Assembly: GCA_021186555.1 (NCBI GenBank)
Contig: JAJKFL010000014.1
Span: 41,136,200 to 41,200,199, forward strand
Direction: 5' to 3'
Source: Reticulitermes speratus
Lineage: Eukaryota > Arthropoda > Insecta > Blattodea > Rhinotermitidae
Length of the DNA: 64,000 nt
Part shown: positions 10,291 through 21,197 of the stretch, in pieces
How positions within the stretch are numbered: position 1 is the first letter of the stretch
Layout of the letters: each line of letters begins with the position of its first letter
Translations under genes and position numbers: made by a program
Notes under the pieces: model-generated
Databases searched by the model: none
Told to the model about the DNA's origin: nothing
What the model saw: the letters and a program-made list of their open reading frames with translations, nothing else

Positions 10291-12216
10291 ATGTTGACAT
10301 GAAGCGTGTACGTATATTGGGTCTTATTGTTTTGGAGTTAGTTTTATGTTGACATGAAGCGTGTATGTGTATTGGGTCTTATTGTTTTGGAGTTTGTTTT
10401 ATGTTGACATGAAGCGTGTATGTATATTGGGTCTTATTGTTTTGGAGTTTGTTTTATGTTGACATGAAGCGTGTATGTGTATTGGGTCTTATTGTTTTGG
10501 AGTTTGTTTTATGTTGACATGAAGCGTGTATGTGTATTGGGTCTTATTGTTTTGGAGTTAGTTTTATGTTGACATGAAGCGTGTATGTGTATTGGGTCTT
10601 ATTGTTTTGGAGTTAGTTTTATGTTGACATGAAGCGTGTATGTGTATTGGGTCTTATTGTTTTGGAGTTTGTTTTATGTTGACATGAAGCGTGTATGTAT
10701 ATTGGGTCTTATTGTTTTGGAGTTTGTTTTATGTTGACATGAAGCGTGTATGTATATTGGGTCTTATTGTTTTGGAGTTTGTTTTATGTTGACATGAAGC
10801 GTGTATGTGTATTGGGTCTTATTGTTTTGGAGTTAGTTTTATGTTGACATGAAGCGTGTATGTATATTGGGTCTTATTGTTTTGGAGTTTGTTTTATGTT
10901 GACATGAAGCGTGTATGTGTATTGGGTCTTATTGTTTTGGAGTTTGTTTTATGTTGACATGAAGCGTGTATGTGTATTGAGTCTTATTGTTTTGGAGTTT
11001 GTTTTATGTTGACATGAAGCGTGTATGTGTATTGGGTCTTATTGTTTTGGAGTTTGTTTTATGTTGACATGAAGCGTGTATGTGTATTGGGTCTTATTGT
11101 TTTGGAGTTTGTTTTATGTTGACATGAAGCGTGTATGTATATTGGGTCTTATTGTTTTGGAGTTTGTTTTATGTTGACATGAAGCGTGTATGTGTATTGA
11201 GTCTTATTGTTTTGGAGTTTGTTTTATGTTGACATGAAGCGTGTATGTGTATTGGGTCTTATTGTTTTGGAGTTTGTTTTATGTTGACATGAAGCGTGTA
11301 TGTGTATTGGGTCTTATTGTTTTGGAGTTTGTTTTATGTTGACATGAAGCGTGTATGTGTATTGGGTCTTATTGTTTTGGAGTTTGTTTTATGTTGACAT
11401 GAAGCGTGTATGTGTATTGGGTCTTATTGTTTTGGAGTTTGTTTTATGTTGACATGAAGCGTGTATGTGTATTGGGTCTTATTGTTTTGGAGTTTGTTTT
11501 ATGTTGACATGAAGCGTGTATGTATATTGGGTCTTATTGTTTTGGAGTTTGTTTTATGTTGACATGAAGCGTGTATGTGTATTGGGTCTTATTGTTTTGG
11601 AGTTTGTTTTATGTTGACATGAAGCGTGTATGTGTATTGGGTCTTATTGTTTTGGAGTTTGTTTTATGTTGACATGAAGCTTGTATGTGTATTGGGTCTC
11701 ATTGTTTTAGAGTTTGTTTTATGTTGACATGAAGCGTGTATGTGTATTGGGTCTCATTGTTTTGGAGTTTGTTTTATGTTGACATGAAGCCTGTATGTGT
11801 ATTGGGTCTCATTGTTTTAGAGTTTGTTTTATGTTGACATGAAGCTTGTATGTGTATTGGGTCTTATTGTTTTGGAGTTTGTTTTATGTTGACATGAAGC
11901 GTGTATGTGTATTGGGTCTTATTGTTTTGGAGTTTGTTTTATGTTGACATGAAGCTTGTATGTGTATTGGGTCTCATTGTTTTAGAGTTTGTTTTATGTT
12001 GACATGAAGCGTGTATGTGTATTGGGTCTCATTGTTTTGGAGTTTGTTTTATGTTGACATGAAGCCTGTATGTGTATTGGGTCTCATTGTTTTAGAGTTT
12101 GTTTTATGTTGACATGAAGCTTGTATGTGTATTGGGTCTCATTGTTTTGGAGTTTGTTTTATGTTGACATGAAGCTTGTATGTGTATTGGGTCTTATTGT
12201 TTTGGAGTTTGTTTTA
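10291..12216. repeat. 55-bp minisatellite, about 35 copies
   Basis: The unit starts ATGTTGACATGAAGCGTGTA and ends with TTGGAGTTTGTTTT; spacing is 55 bp throughout. Copies are nearly identical. Variants (CTTGTATG, CCTGTATG, GTCTCATTG, TTTTAGAG) cluster in the last 600 bp, suggesting recent homogenisation of the rest. Confidence 0.96.
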
Positions 12217-12528
12217 CTCCTGGTGTGTACTTGAAACGGCGAAGTATAAACGAGGAGGTAGCATATAAAGAACTAGTAAATTGTAATAGGATTTTACAGT
12301 TAAGTGATTTGGGTAAAATTTATGTAAGATAAAATTTAATTTGGGAAACCGAACGTAGATAACATGGTTGGAGGAAGTGACAGGAGGTGTATTGTGTAAC
12401 GTTGTAACGTGCCGACAGACTAAGAACCTTGCTGCATTGTATATTAATTATAGTAATGTTGCATCTAACGTAAGGGCGTGTGGAGCAAAGAAACAAGATG
12501 ACTTTGTAATACAGTCTATATATATTGG
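12217..12528. other. Stretch without recognisable feature
   Basis: Between the 55-bp array and SINE-C. Overlapping open frames on both strands show no domain. Confidence 0.4.
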
Positions 12529-12839
12529 GAATGCGGTGGCACTTGTTTGCGGCAATTCGATACAAACCGGAAGGTCGCGGGTTCGATTTCGGATGGTGTC
12601 ATTGGCATTAACATAATCCTTGCCGCCGCACTATGACCCTGAGGTCGACTCAGCCTGTACCAGAAATGAGTACGATGATATTTCCTGGGGAGTAAAGGCG
12701 GCCGTTGCGTAGGGCTGACAACCTTACCACCTTCATGTGACGATCGCCTTGAAATCTGGGAGCCTCATCCTCCTGGAAACCCCAGGGCCTGTCCAGGCCC
12801 ATACAAGGATTGCTTTAACTTATATATATATATATATAT
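12529..12839 (+). mobile_element. SINE-C copy 1 with (TA)n tail
   Basis: Third SINE family. It has a head like GCGGTGGC, B-box-like GGGTTCGATTTC, a body with GAGGTCGACTCAGCC and GGGCTGACAACCTTACCACC, and the end GGCCTGTCCAGGCC ... GGATTGCTTTA. A (TA)n run follows at 12819-12839. The A-box region is diverged. Confidence 0.85.
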
Positions 12840-13069
12840 GTACGATTGGGACTCACTAAGTAAATGTGTATTTATTTATCGTACCACATGAAATAACTGG
12901 AGAATTGATGGACTTATTGTTGTAATTATAAACTGTAATAACTTGCCAAAGATTGCCATGACGTAATTTAACTATTTACAGTAGGGCGTAAAAGACATGT
13001 TTAGCATGTCTTAGTATTTGCTCAATATATCGTCATGTAATTAAACTCCGGAGTGATATTACATCTCAC

Positions 13070-13348
13070 TTAAATTTGAAACTTGCACTTACGCGAAATT
13101 TTGAAAAAGTGAGACAACAAACACTTTATGCCAACAAATTTATTCTGACTTCCATATATATCTGGGACATGCTTAGCAGATGGTACACAACAGACCTCCA
13201 CGTAGCCATCACAGACGTGTAAGTATTTGTCCCACCCTGACACCATGACTTTTATCCCGGCGTAGAAGAAATCTGTGTCAAGTGTCTGCGGCGTGGAAGT
13301 TACACCTTGATTCACGTCGGCGTCTGTTACAAATTCCTTGCCAGCCAG
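13070..13348 (-). pseudogene. Mariner transposase C-terminal fragment
   Basis: The reading frame contains GKEFVTDADVNQGVTS, then FFYAGIKVMV and DGYVEVCCVPSAKHVP. This is the usual C-terminal end of insect mariner (IS630/Tc1 superfamily) transposases, cut-and-paste enzymes that act in the nucleus. The DNA-binding half and the catalytic D residues are missing, so it is a dead fragment. It lies head-to-head with the next mariner fragment; both start near the same codon region. Confidence 0.8.
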
Positions 13349-13359
13349 GTACACACAGA

Positions 13360-13970
13360 TGAAAATCACTGGGTCGCACCTTGCTGATCGGATTTGTGAT
13401 TATCTGCGGCGTTACGGCTGGGAGCTTATGGACTGCCCTTACTACAGACCCCATACCAGTGACTTATATTTCTTCGGACACCTTAAGACGCACCTCGTTG
13501 GCAGGGAATTTGTAACAGACGCCGACGTGAATCAAGCTGTCACTTCCTGCATACAATCGCTTCCCACTGATTTACAGTACGCCGGGATATAAATTTTGCA
13601 CCAAAAGCGGAAAAAATGCGTAAATGTCAATGGTGATCACTTGAAAGTCTGATGTGTGCCATGTACGACACCTGTGCCATGTACGACACCTGTGACATGT
13701 ACGACACCTGTGCCATGTACGACACATGTGCCATGTACGACACCTGTGCCATGTACGACACCTGTGCAATGTACGACACATGTGCCATGTACGACACCTG
13801 TGTCATGTACGACACCTGTGCAATGTACGACACCTGTGCCATGTACGACAACTGTGCCATGTACGACACCTGTGCCATGTACGACACCTGTGCCACGTAT
13901 ACATCAAAGTCCAAATAAAATTCTTTGTTTCAGAGAAAGCTTTCCTTTATTTGTTTTAAATTTCTTTATA
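13360..13970 (+). pseudogene. Mariner transposase C-terminal fragment interrupted by a minisatellite
   Basis: Residues CDYLRRYGWELMDCP precede a damaged version of the mariner SPDLAPSD motif, here YRPHTSDLYFFG. GREFVTDADVNQAVTS and QYAGI follow. Past a stop after QYAGI the related sequence continues as a CVP segment and, beyond the 18-bp array, as VPRIHQSPNK, matching the CVPSAKHVP...SQNK stretch of the neighbouring fragment. The array has therefore expanded inside former coding sequence. The N-terminal region and the first two catalytic aspartates are missing. The copy cannot encode a working enzyme. Confidence 0.8.
13655..13900. repeat. 18-bp minisatellite inside mariner sequence
   Basis: About 13 copies of TGTGCCATGTACGACACC with A/C changes. 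The unit is six codons (CTTPVP) in the former transposase frame, and the sequence on both sides matches the mariner C-terminus. Confidence 0.93.
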
Positions 13971-14744
13971 CACTAATCACTTCACAGAAAGGAATTAATT
14001 GACCTTCATTATTTTATGTATTTTGAAAAGATTTGGTAACAGTGAAAGCCTCTAATTGATTTGAAAGCAACTGTGAATATTTCAGTTCTAACGCGACGCG
14101 GGTAGCTGAGCTGAATTAGTGCCGTAAGCTTCAGGGACAGCCGAAGGAATTACACCCTGTGTATAACTGGTAGCCCTAGCTAAGTTGGAGGTCCAGTGAT
14201 ATAGAAAACGTTGATTAATAAACATTAATTTAGAATTCACCATTGCATAGTTTATTAATTTACGAAACAAGTAATACAGTGAGTTGAAGTTTAATGTATA
14301 CGAGGAACGTGTGAATAAGGTGTCCATGTCTGTCTAAGTGCAAAGCTTGAATCTGCAGTGTTAAGCTTTTAGTTGAGAGAACCTTAAGAAGCAACTGTGT
14401 TTCCAAATGTGTATTTATGTGTAGAGCGAATGACGTCACCGTTTGTCTCTGTCGAATGTACAGCTGCGAGTGTGTGTGAAGTAGTTAGAGAAACGAGAAA
14501 ACGCTAACAACTGTTTCGATTTCAACCGTGCAGTGAGGGCGACAGCGATATCCACCTCAAACGAAGTCAGCTCCAAAACAAATGAAGGAAGATCTTTGCT
14601 CCTCCAACTTGTAGTCGCTACGCAGGCGCCCATATTGGTCTACAAAACGGCGGGAGGCAACTAGAAAAGGAGAGAAACCTAGTGTCTTCCGAAAAGGGCT
14701 GTCAGATGTCGTAACTTTCAGTTTTAAGAATAATTAACTTATAA
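13971..14744. other. Stretch without recognisable feature
   Basis: No gene or repeat family recognised. Short open frames on the minus strand (14088-14327, 14436-14633) have no domain. Confidence 0.4.
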
Positions 14745-14815
14745 TGTATTTAGACATGTCTGGGAAGGCTTTGGAAAGGGAGCATCTCTCTCTTTACAGA
14801 GGCTCCGTGAGGGGA
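14745..14815. repeat. Direct repeat flanking the Harbinger-like element (left copy)
   Basis: TAGACATG followed by AAGGCT, GGAAA, GGAGCAT, ACAG, GGCTCC and GGGGAAC matches 15480-15545 in the same order and orientation. The DNA element begins about 35 bp after this copy and ends right at the start of the second. Confidence 0.75.
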
Positions 14816-14854
14816 ACTTGGAGCGAGGGCTCCCACACTGAGGACTCTAAAGCC

Positions 14855-14983
14855 GGGATTAGACGGCGCGTGGCTCGGCTCGTTTTACTTCATAACCGGG
14901 ATTAGACGGCGCGTGGCTCGGCTCGTTTTACTTCATAACCGGGATTAGACGGCGCGTGGCTCGGCTCGTTTTACTTCATAACT
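14855..14983. repeat. Triplicated 43-bp left terminus
   Basis: The 43-bp block beginning GGGATTAGACGGCGCGTGG starts at 14855, 14898 and 14941 with near-perfect identity. It includes most of the terminal inverted repeat, so the element carries three stacked left ends. Confidence 0.93.
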
Positions 14984-15267
14984 GACGTCATTGACAAAGA
15001 ATCGTATTCAAACGCGCCGTGTATCCGGCCTGGCGCGGCGCGGCTTGTGATTGGGGGAGCGAGGCTCGTTGGATCGCCTCAGAAGCGGTGTTTTCACGAT
15101 CCTCAAAGAGACTCGGCGCGGGCAGCTGTTGCGGCTACACGGCGCTTGCAGTCTACGCGCCAAGCCAGTCTCGTCCAACCTGTATACACTTAGGTCTGGT
15201 CTCTGTTTTCTGCTGTCGGGGAGCGCGAAGAGTGAAAGTTTCTGTCCCACAATTGGTATTGGCTAGA

Positions 15268-15393
15268 ATGGAGTGGTCAAACGAGGACATTTTTAAGTTC
15301 ATAGAACAACATGACTTATTCCACAAGCCGAGCCGAACCTACCCGAGCAAGGCCGCTGGTCCGCCATTTGCCGAGCTGCGCCGCGTCGTGTAG
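15268..15393 (+). pseudogene. MADF/Myb-like accessory protein, N-terminal remnant
   Basis: From the ATG at 15268 the frame reads MEWSNEDIFKFIEQHDL, resembling the opening of MADF (Myb/SANT-like) domains, which start W-s-n-E-D-...-k-f-I-e. PIF/Harbinger elements often encode such a DNA-binding partner for their transposase. Homology stops after about 20 residues and the frame ends at 41, where sequence near the right terminus begins, as expected for an internal deletion. An in-frame upstream ATG (15019) would add 83 residues that look like untranslated leader, so I prefer 15268. Assignment rests on a short match. Confidence 0.5.
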
Positions 15394-15479
15394 CCAGATT
15401 GTCTTTTCTGTTCCGATCTGTTGGCCGAGCAAGTGACGTCACGTCACTGGACGAGCCACGCGCCGTCTAATCCCGCCTT

Positions 15480-15545
15480 AAGACATGTAATAGAAGGCTC
15501 TGGAAAAGGAGCATTTTTTTACAGGGGCTCCATAAGGGGAACCGA
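15480..15545. repeat. Direct repeat flanking the Harbinger-like element (right copy)
   Basis: Second copy of the block at 14745-14815, about three quarters identical by eye. It starts at the target-site TAA of the element. Confidence 0.7.
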
Positions 15546-16699
15546 AAGGTATTTAGCAAGGGTGGGGTCGTCCAATATGTTTATTGGGCCGGAACGTGTA
15601 GTTGATATATTTTTGTGTTACGTATAACTTGTCAGGCACATTTCTCTCTGCACACCGTTTATTAAAAACCTTTCACGCTGTCAAAAAGCGCGAAAGTTTT
15701 AGAGAAAACAAAAAACACGCCCTATACACGTTTTATATTAACCTTAACAATTATTTAAACAATTCAACAACAAGAAGCGAACACGCCATGCAAGTTACAC
15801 TACTCGCACCTGTAACCTACTTGCAAGATTTGGAATCATCAGAGAAATGGCTATGAAGATTACCCTCTTAAGTAATGTAATGACGTTTAATATGGTATAA
15901 ATTTTTCGACGTTTCTGAGAAAACTGTTCTCTGCACCTTCAGTGGTAACCCTGAAAAATCAGGAAATTTGTACAAGACTAGAGGAGACACATCTAACAAG
16001 ACAGTGGTAAACATTTCAAGATTTATTTATATATTTTGAATTGTATAAAGCATGTGAAGAACAGTAATCCACTGCACTGTAATGTGTCTTGAAAAGGAGT
16101 TGAAAATCTTTTGTTTTGTTGTAGATTGTTACGTGTAGCTGTGGCGTTTTGAGTCCTTCGTAAAAAAAAAAGGAATAATGAAAAAAATTGTATAAGAGAA
16201 AGTAATTAAACTATAAACGGACAGATCCGTAATTAGAATCTCTTTGTAAGACCATTAAGTTCTTATAAGTTACCTTTCAGTCCGCATTATAAACATATCA
16301 GCTTGTATCTACGTCAGTTCTTACTGTGAAATCTTTTAATTCGCTTTGTTTTGTTCAGTTTTGTACATTACTGCTATTAAAATTATGTTTTAATGATATT
16401 TTAAACCAAATATATTATACGATACAATAATAAGAAGCAAAAGTTTTATTCAACCGATTACTTTAACTACCCATGTACTTTAGGTGATACATATACACAT
16501 ACATATATGTATATATAAGCTTGACAATGCCATTGGTAAACAACTTACAGAATTAACAGTCCTTAGTCTGGCATATACTTATCTTGTCTATATCTATCTA
16601 TATCTATCTTATCTATATTACCAAGAGCTAAAATTAAAAAAAAATGCGTAATTATTGTACTAAAATTCATTTATCTAATTAATATAGTTTATTAATGAC
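15546..16699. other. Stretch with one decayed hammerhead-like module
   Basis: At 15907-15942 (minus strand) CTGAAGG, stem GAGAA/TTCTC, then GAAACGTC resembles the recurring module with a mutated position 9. A degenerate TATC simple repeat lies at 16587-16620. No gene recognised. Confidence 0.4.
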
Positions 16700-16707
16700 A
16701 ATTCGAA

Positions 16708-16969
16708 GCCGATCCCAGTGGCCGCGCGGTCTAAGACGTGGGTCTGCGGCCGCTCGCTTCCTGGGATTGTGGGTTCGAATCCCGCCTAGGACATGGATAT
16801 CTGTCTGTTGTGAGTGTTGTGTGTTGTCAGGTAGAGGTCTCTGCGATGAGCTGATCACTCGTCCAGAGGAGTCCTACTGAGTGTGGTGTGTCTAAAAGTG
16901 TGATCGTGAAGCCTCGAAAAATGAGACGGCCTAGGCCCCCAAGGGGCTGTCGAGCTATTGAAAAAAAAA
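16708..16969 (+). mobile_element. SINE-A copy 4
   Basis: Full-length forward copy: GATCCCAGTGGCCGCGCGGT head, GGTTCGAATCCC B box, body to GGGGCTGTCGAGCTATTG and an A-run. It is flanked by an AATTCGAA target-site duplication (16700-16707 and 16970-16977). Confidence 0.93.
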
Positions 16970-16977
16970 GAATTCGA

Positions 16978-17364
16978 ATAGCGTTAAAAATTCCTACAAC
17001 AGTTCTAACACATCGCTTTAACAGCCATCTATACCTTACATATTGGTAGGATTAAAATTTAATTTTCATGTCTTTCTGTATAATTACTTTAATGTCTGCA
17101 TTAGATGTACACTATCGTTTGCATTAGACGGGCTTCAGATTCTGTTGTAACGTAGACCTGCATACCTCCCTGTATTCCGGAATGTAAAGCCGTGTAATAT
17201 GGTAAGAATGTAGGGACTTTGCCGTGACACGAATTTAGACTTAAGAAAAGAGGAAATTCTTTGTAGCCAACAACATTAAACCTAGAATTTCTATGTGCAA
17301 TATAGACTTAGTGTTTGTCATCTTGAATCCTGTAAAGACTTCCTAAATTATATTAAAATATTCA
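16978..17364. other. Stretch without recognisable feature
   Basis: No gene or known repeat seen. Confidence 0.4.
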
Positions 17365-18770
17365 GTCCGTACCGCGCAGTAAACACACTCCGTCTCAGTT
17401 ATACAAACCAGTCAGTTAATGTTGTACAGTGAAATAATCGCTGTTTGTTCTGAGATCCACACAAAACACATAAATACACTGTGTGGGCAGAACGTAGAAT
17501 TTGTGAATGATAAACGTATTGATATATAAATATTCGGTCCGTACCGCGCAGTAAACACACTCCGTCTCAGTTATACAAACCAGTCAGTTAATGCTGTACA
17601 GTGAAATAATCGCTGTTTGCTCTGAGATCCACACAAAACACATAAATACAGTCCGTACCGCGCAGTAAACACACTCCGTCTCAATTATACAAACCAGTCA
17701 GTTAATGTTGTACAGTGAAATAATCGCTGTTTGCTCTGAGATCCACACAAAACACATAAATACAGTCCGTACCGCGCAGTAAACACACTCCGTCTCAGTT
17801 ATACAAACCAGTCAGTTAATGCTGTACAGTGAAATAATCGCTGTTTGCTCTGAGATCCACACAAAACACATAAATACAGTCCGTACCACGCAGTAAACAC
17901 ACTCCGTCTCAGTTATACAAACCAGTCAGTTAATGTTGTACAGTGAAATAATCGCTGTTTGCTCTGAGATCCACACAAAACACATAAATACAGTCCGTAC
18001 CACGCAGTAAACACACTACGTCTCAGTTATACAAACCAGTCAGTTAATGCTGTACAGTGAAATAATCGCTGTTTGCTCTGAGATCCACACAAAACACATA
18101 AATACAGTCCGTACCGCGCAGTAAACACACTCCGTCTCAATTATACAAACCAGTCAGTTAATGTTGTACAGTGAAATAATCGCTGTTTGCTCTGAGATCC
18201 ACACAAAACACATAAATACAGTCCGTACCGCGCAGTAAACACACTCCGTCTCAGTTATACAAACCAGTCAGTTAATGCTGTACAGTGAAATAATCGCTGT
18301 TTGCTCTGAGATCCACACAAAACACATAAATACAGTCCGTACCACGCAGTAAACACACTACGTCTCAGTTATACAAACCAGTCAGTTAATGCTGTACAGT
18401 GAAATAATCGCTGTTTGCTCTGAGATCCACACAAAACACATAAATACAGTCCGTACCGCGCAGTAAACACACTCCGTCTCAGTTATACAAACCAGTCAGT
18501 TAATGCTGTACAGTGAAATAATCGCTGTTTGTTCTGAGATCCACACAAAACACATAAATACAGTCCGTACCGCGCAGTAAACACACTCCGTCTCAGTTAT
18601 ACAAACCAGTCAGTTAATGCTGTACAGTGAAATAATCGCTGTTTGTTCTGAGATCCACACAAAACCCATAAATAATCTCTGTGGGAAGAACTTGTAGTAT
18701 TTTAATGTTGAACCTGGTGGTACATAAAGTAACCATTGGGTCTTAAAGGATTCAGTAGAGAGCTATAACA
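17365..18770 (+). repeat. 114-bp tandem array, first locus (11 units)
   Basis: Units start GTCCGTACCGCGCAGTAAAC at 17365, then 17537, 17651, 17765, 17879, 17993, 18107, 18221, 18335, 18449 and 18563. The first unit is 172 bp because it keeps part of the tail of the parent element. The last unit runs into the full parent tail (GAACCTGGTGGTACATAAAG). Diagnostic variants (CAATT, CACGCAG, CTACGTC) recur as a block, so groups of three to four units were copied together. Confidence 0.95.
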
Positions 18771-19234
18771 CAGCTGGTGTCAAGTGGAACTTCCAGTACA
18801 AGTTATTTGCTTTGAGTGTCTGCATTGCTTACTTTACATATTTCGCTATTCCGCAAACCAACCCCCTACGTATGTAATTGGCATGACTGCCCAGCTAATG
18901 CTGTACGGTGTCTGTAGTAAGGAACTTTCCTTTGGTTTTGGCGGTAAACCACTTCAGATGCATCTTCGACATAAATGAGGTTCTCTGCCAGCAGCTTTCT
19001 CAAAGACAGCACCGTTCGTTTAACGTCAGAGCTGTGGCTGTGACTGCCACCACGACGTCACGTGCTCTGTGTGCTAAGGGTCTGTGCGTCTGTGCAGACG
19101 GAACAAACTGTCGTCTTGAGAACTGAGAGGAAGGAGGTAAAGGTTATATGTCGATGGCCTAAGCCAGATTAGACTTTGGTTCATGAATGATAGTACCAAG
19201 GTCATTATTGACTAAGATTAACCTGAATCTTAGT
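18771..19234. other. Stretch without recognisable feature
   Basis: Short plus-strand frames (18784-18978, 18908-19126) show no domain. No repeat recognised. Confidence 0.4.
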
Positions 19235-19430
19235 TCATAGTTCAGCTCGTTCCGCACAGTAAACACTGCGTCTGAGTTACAAAAGCCATTCAGTTACTGA
19301 CGCATGGCAAAATACATAATTGATATATGATAACTGAGATCCTTACATAAATGTACTCGGTGGACAGAAAGTGTATTTATTGCTTGTTAAACATGGTGGC
19401 ATATATAATAAACGACTGGGCCTTGATGGT
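19235..19430 (+). repeat. Single diverged GTACCGCGCAG element
   Basis: Starts TTCAGCTCGTTCCGCACAG, includes GAGATCCTTACATAAATG and ends near CATGGTGGCATATATAATAA and GGGCCTTGA. It is an older single copy of the family that founds the 114-bp arrays. Confidence 0.65.
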
Positions 19431-20094
19431 TTATTTATAACTAAAATTTTTAAAGTAAATTACACATAAAATGTCAGTTTTACGTGAGATATCCCGTTGT
19501 ATGTCGATGATATGATTAAACAAGTCAATATCTTTATTAGACAATAGATTTTATGTGTTTAATTTAGCATCGTGTTTCGATCTAAATTAGGTCATATTCA
19601 ATTTTTTTTAAATGTTACCCTACGTATCGTATAATGAGGTAACAACCTTGCTTCATTTTTATGGTGTTTCGAGTTCGGTTCTTGACCAGGTATCCTGTAT
19701 CCTGACAGACGATTTTCTTAAAATCTTTGACGAAAAGGCAGAGAGATTAGAGCGGCCTATCGTCTGAGAGGCGTACAAGTACAGGAGTAGTGGATGGGGC
19801 TTTTGCAAACTTTAAAGGGGATAATCCATTGTGTTACACCTAAATACTAATTCGGCATAACTATGTATATTTTTTTTTTAGATCTGCGCAGATCTCATGA
19901 AGATCGCGGCGGAAGCCTGAGATCGATGCATTTTTTTATTTTTTATATTCCTTATATATATTTGTTTATATTGAACACGTGGCAACAATTCAACTCAAAC
20001 ACGAAAAAGAGGCAAAACAATACAGGCAATATATGTATAACGTAACATTGAGGCGCGTTCGCGTAACAATTGCTGCTGTGGAAAAGCAATAAGT
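19431..20094. other. Stretch with a decayed module and a fragment shared with 42.1 kb
   Basis: 19570-19600 (minus) carries a degraded GAAACACG module. 19880-19930 contains GCGGCGGAAGCCTGAGATCG, which recurs as GCGACGGAAGCCTGAAATCG at 42107-42126, next to the fold-back there. No gene seen. Confidence 0.4.
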
Positions 20095-20495
20095 ATTACA
20101 TATTCTGAGTGTGTGTCTGTAACCTTATTTATCCAGCATGCAAAGCGCATGCGCCGTATTATATTGTCATCTGTGGTCTGTCTGGTTGTACCATATTTTT
20201 CAACATTATCTCATAAACGGCACGATTTTTGGAAAAAAGTTATTGAACATAAAATGTGTGTTTTGATTTTCTCTACAACTTTTGTCTGAAACATTTGTCA
20301 TTCTAAGACGAATTCAGCGAGATATTATCATAAATGTACATAGGTCTTCATGTAAAGGACTCGTTATTCTTGTCAGATTTTAATGATACTTGAATTGTCT
20401 AGACAGAGTTTCAAAAAATAATTCGATATCAAATTTCATGAAAATCCGTCCAGTGGGAGCCGAGTTGTTCAATGCGGTCGGTCGGACGGACGGAA
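20095..20495 (+). repeat. Interspersed repeat G, plus copy
   Basis: Shares with 39220-39610 (opposite strand) a run of landmarks: GACAATATAATACGGCGC-like end, ACGGCACGATTTT, GTTATTGAACATAAAATGTG, TCAGCGAGAT, ATGAAAATCC, GGGAGCCGAGTTGTTC and a GGACGGACGG run. The family is unidentified. Reading frames through it are not conserved as protein. Confidence 0.7.
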
Positions 20496-21195
20496 TGCAG
20501 TTCAGCAATTATGAATTTCATTAATTTTCTCTCCACTGAAAGACATACTTTATCTAAGTGCGTCAGTAAAATCGTACTTTATTTTCTAACTTATTTTCCC
20601 GATTTGGATAAAATTCGACAATGAAATACCCACAAAAATTTGCACTGAGTATTTTGAGTTTTATCATAATTGGCGCCGTAAAACCTACTGTAGTCCCCAT
20701 TTATTGTCCGATATCGATGAAATTCGACACAAGTTGTCTATTGTACTGTTTTTAGACCTATATTTTGTGACAGTCGGCGAAGGATTTGTCGAAATTTTGT
20801 TTTGGGCGTAAATATGTAATGACATTGGTGCATGTACCATGAAACCTAATTAAGTGCGGAAGTAAAGAACGCACCGTCAAAGTACGTGCAGCACGTCACA
20901 CAGTGCACAACTTGTGATCTTGTTATAGTGAACCCTTCGTTATCCAGTCTAATTAAGGGGAAAGCTGGGTTGGTAAAGCCGATTGCTTTCATCCGCTCCC
21001 TAGCCTATAGCGTGGCCTATGGATGCGCAGTTAGTTAGAGAAGCAGCAGATCCTATGCAGTGCTTCAGGACCAAAACAACACTTGCCGACTGTGGTGAAT
21101 GTGGACCGTTTTTTCTGTAAAATTTATATAATTTTTGCTTTTTTGAAGCTTGTAACGTTTATTTGTGGTAAAAATAACCGTTGATTAATTCATTC
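20496..21195. other. Stretch without recognisable feature
   Basis: May be the diverged continuation of repeat G. No gene seen. Confidence 0.35.
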
Positions 21196-21197
21196 TG

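Larger units (their letters stand above)
14851..15478 (+). mobile_element. Non-autonomous PIF/Harbinger-like element
   Basis: The ends are inverted repeats: left AGCCGGGATTAGACGGCGCG and right, reverse-complemented, AGGCGGGATTAGACGGCGCG, both continuing GTGGCTCG. A 3-bp TAA lies directly outside each end (14848-14850, 15479-15481), which fits the TWA target duplication of PIF/Harbinger transposons. The interior is GC-rich and holds the start of a MADF-like protein but no DDE transposase. The first 43 bp of the left end are present three times in tandem. It is an internally deleted derivative. Confidence 0.8.

Noticed and set aside
16695..16880. Recurrent peptides such as SQWPRGLRR...CCECCVLSGRGLCD and its relatives at 8036, 28237 and 42815
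   Set aside because: They are translations of SINE-A copies, repeated at each insertion; not proteins.
20161..20500. Possible coding exon because the peptide FHENPSNGSRVVPC-like also appears at 39114-39377
   Set aside because: The shared peptide comes from interspersed repeat G, with stops and shifts on both copies.
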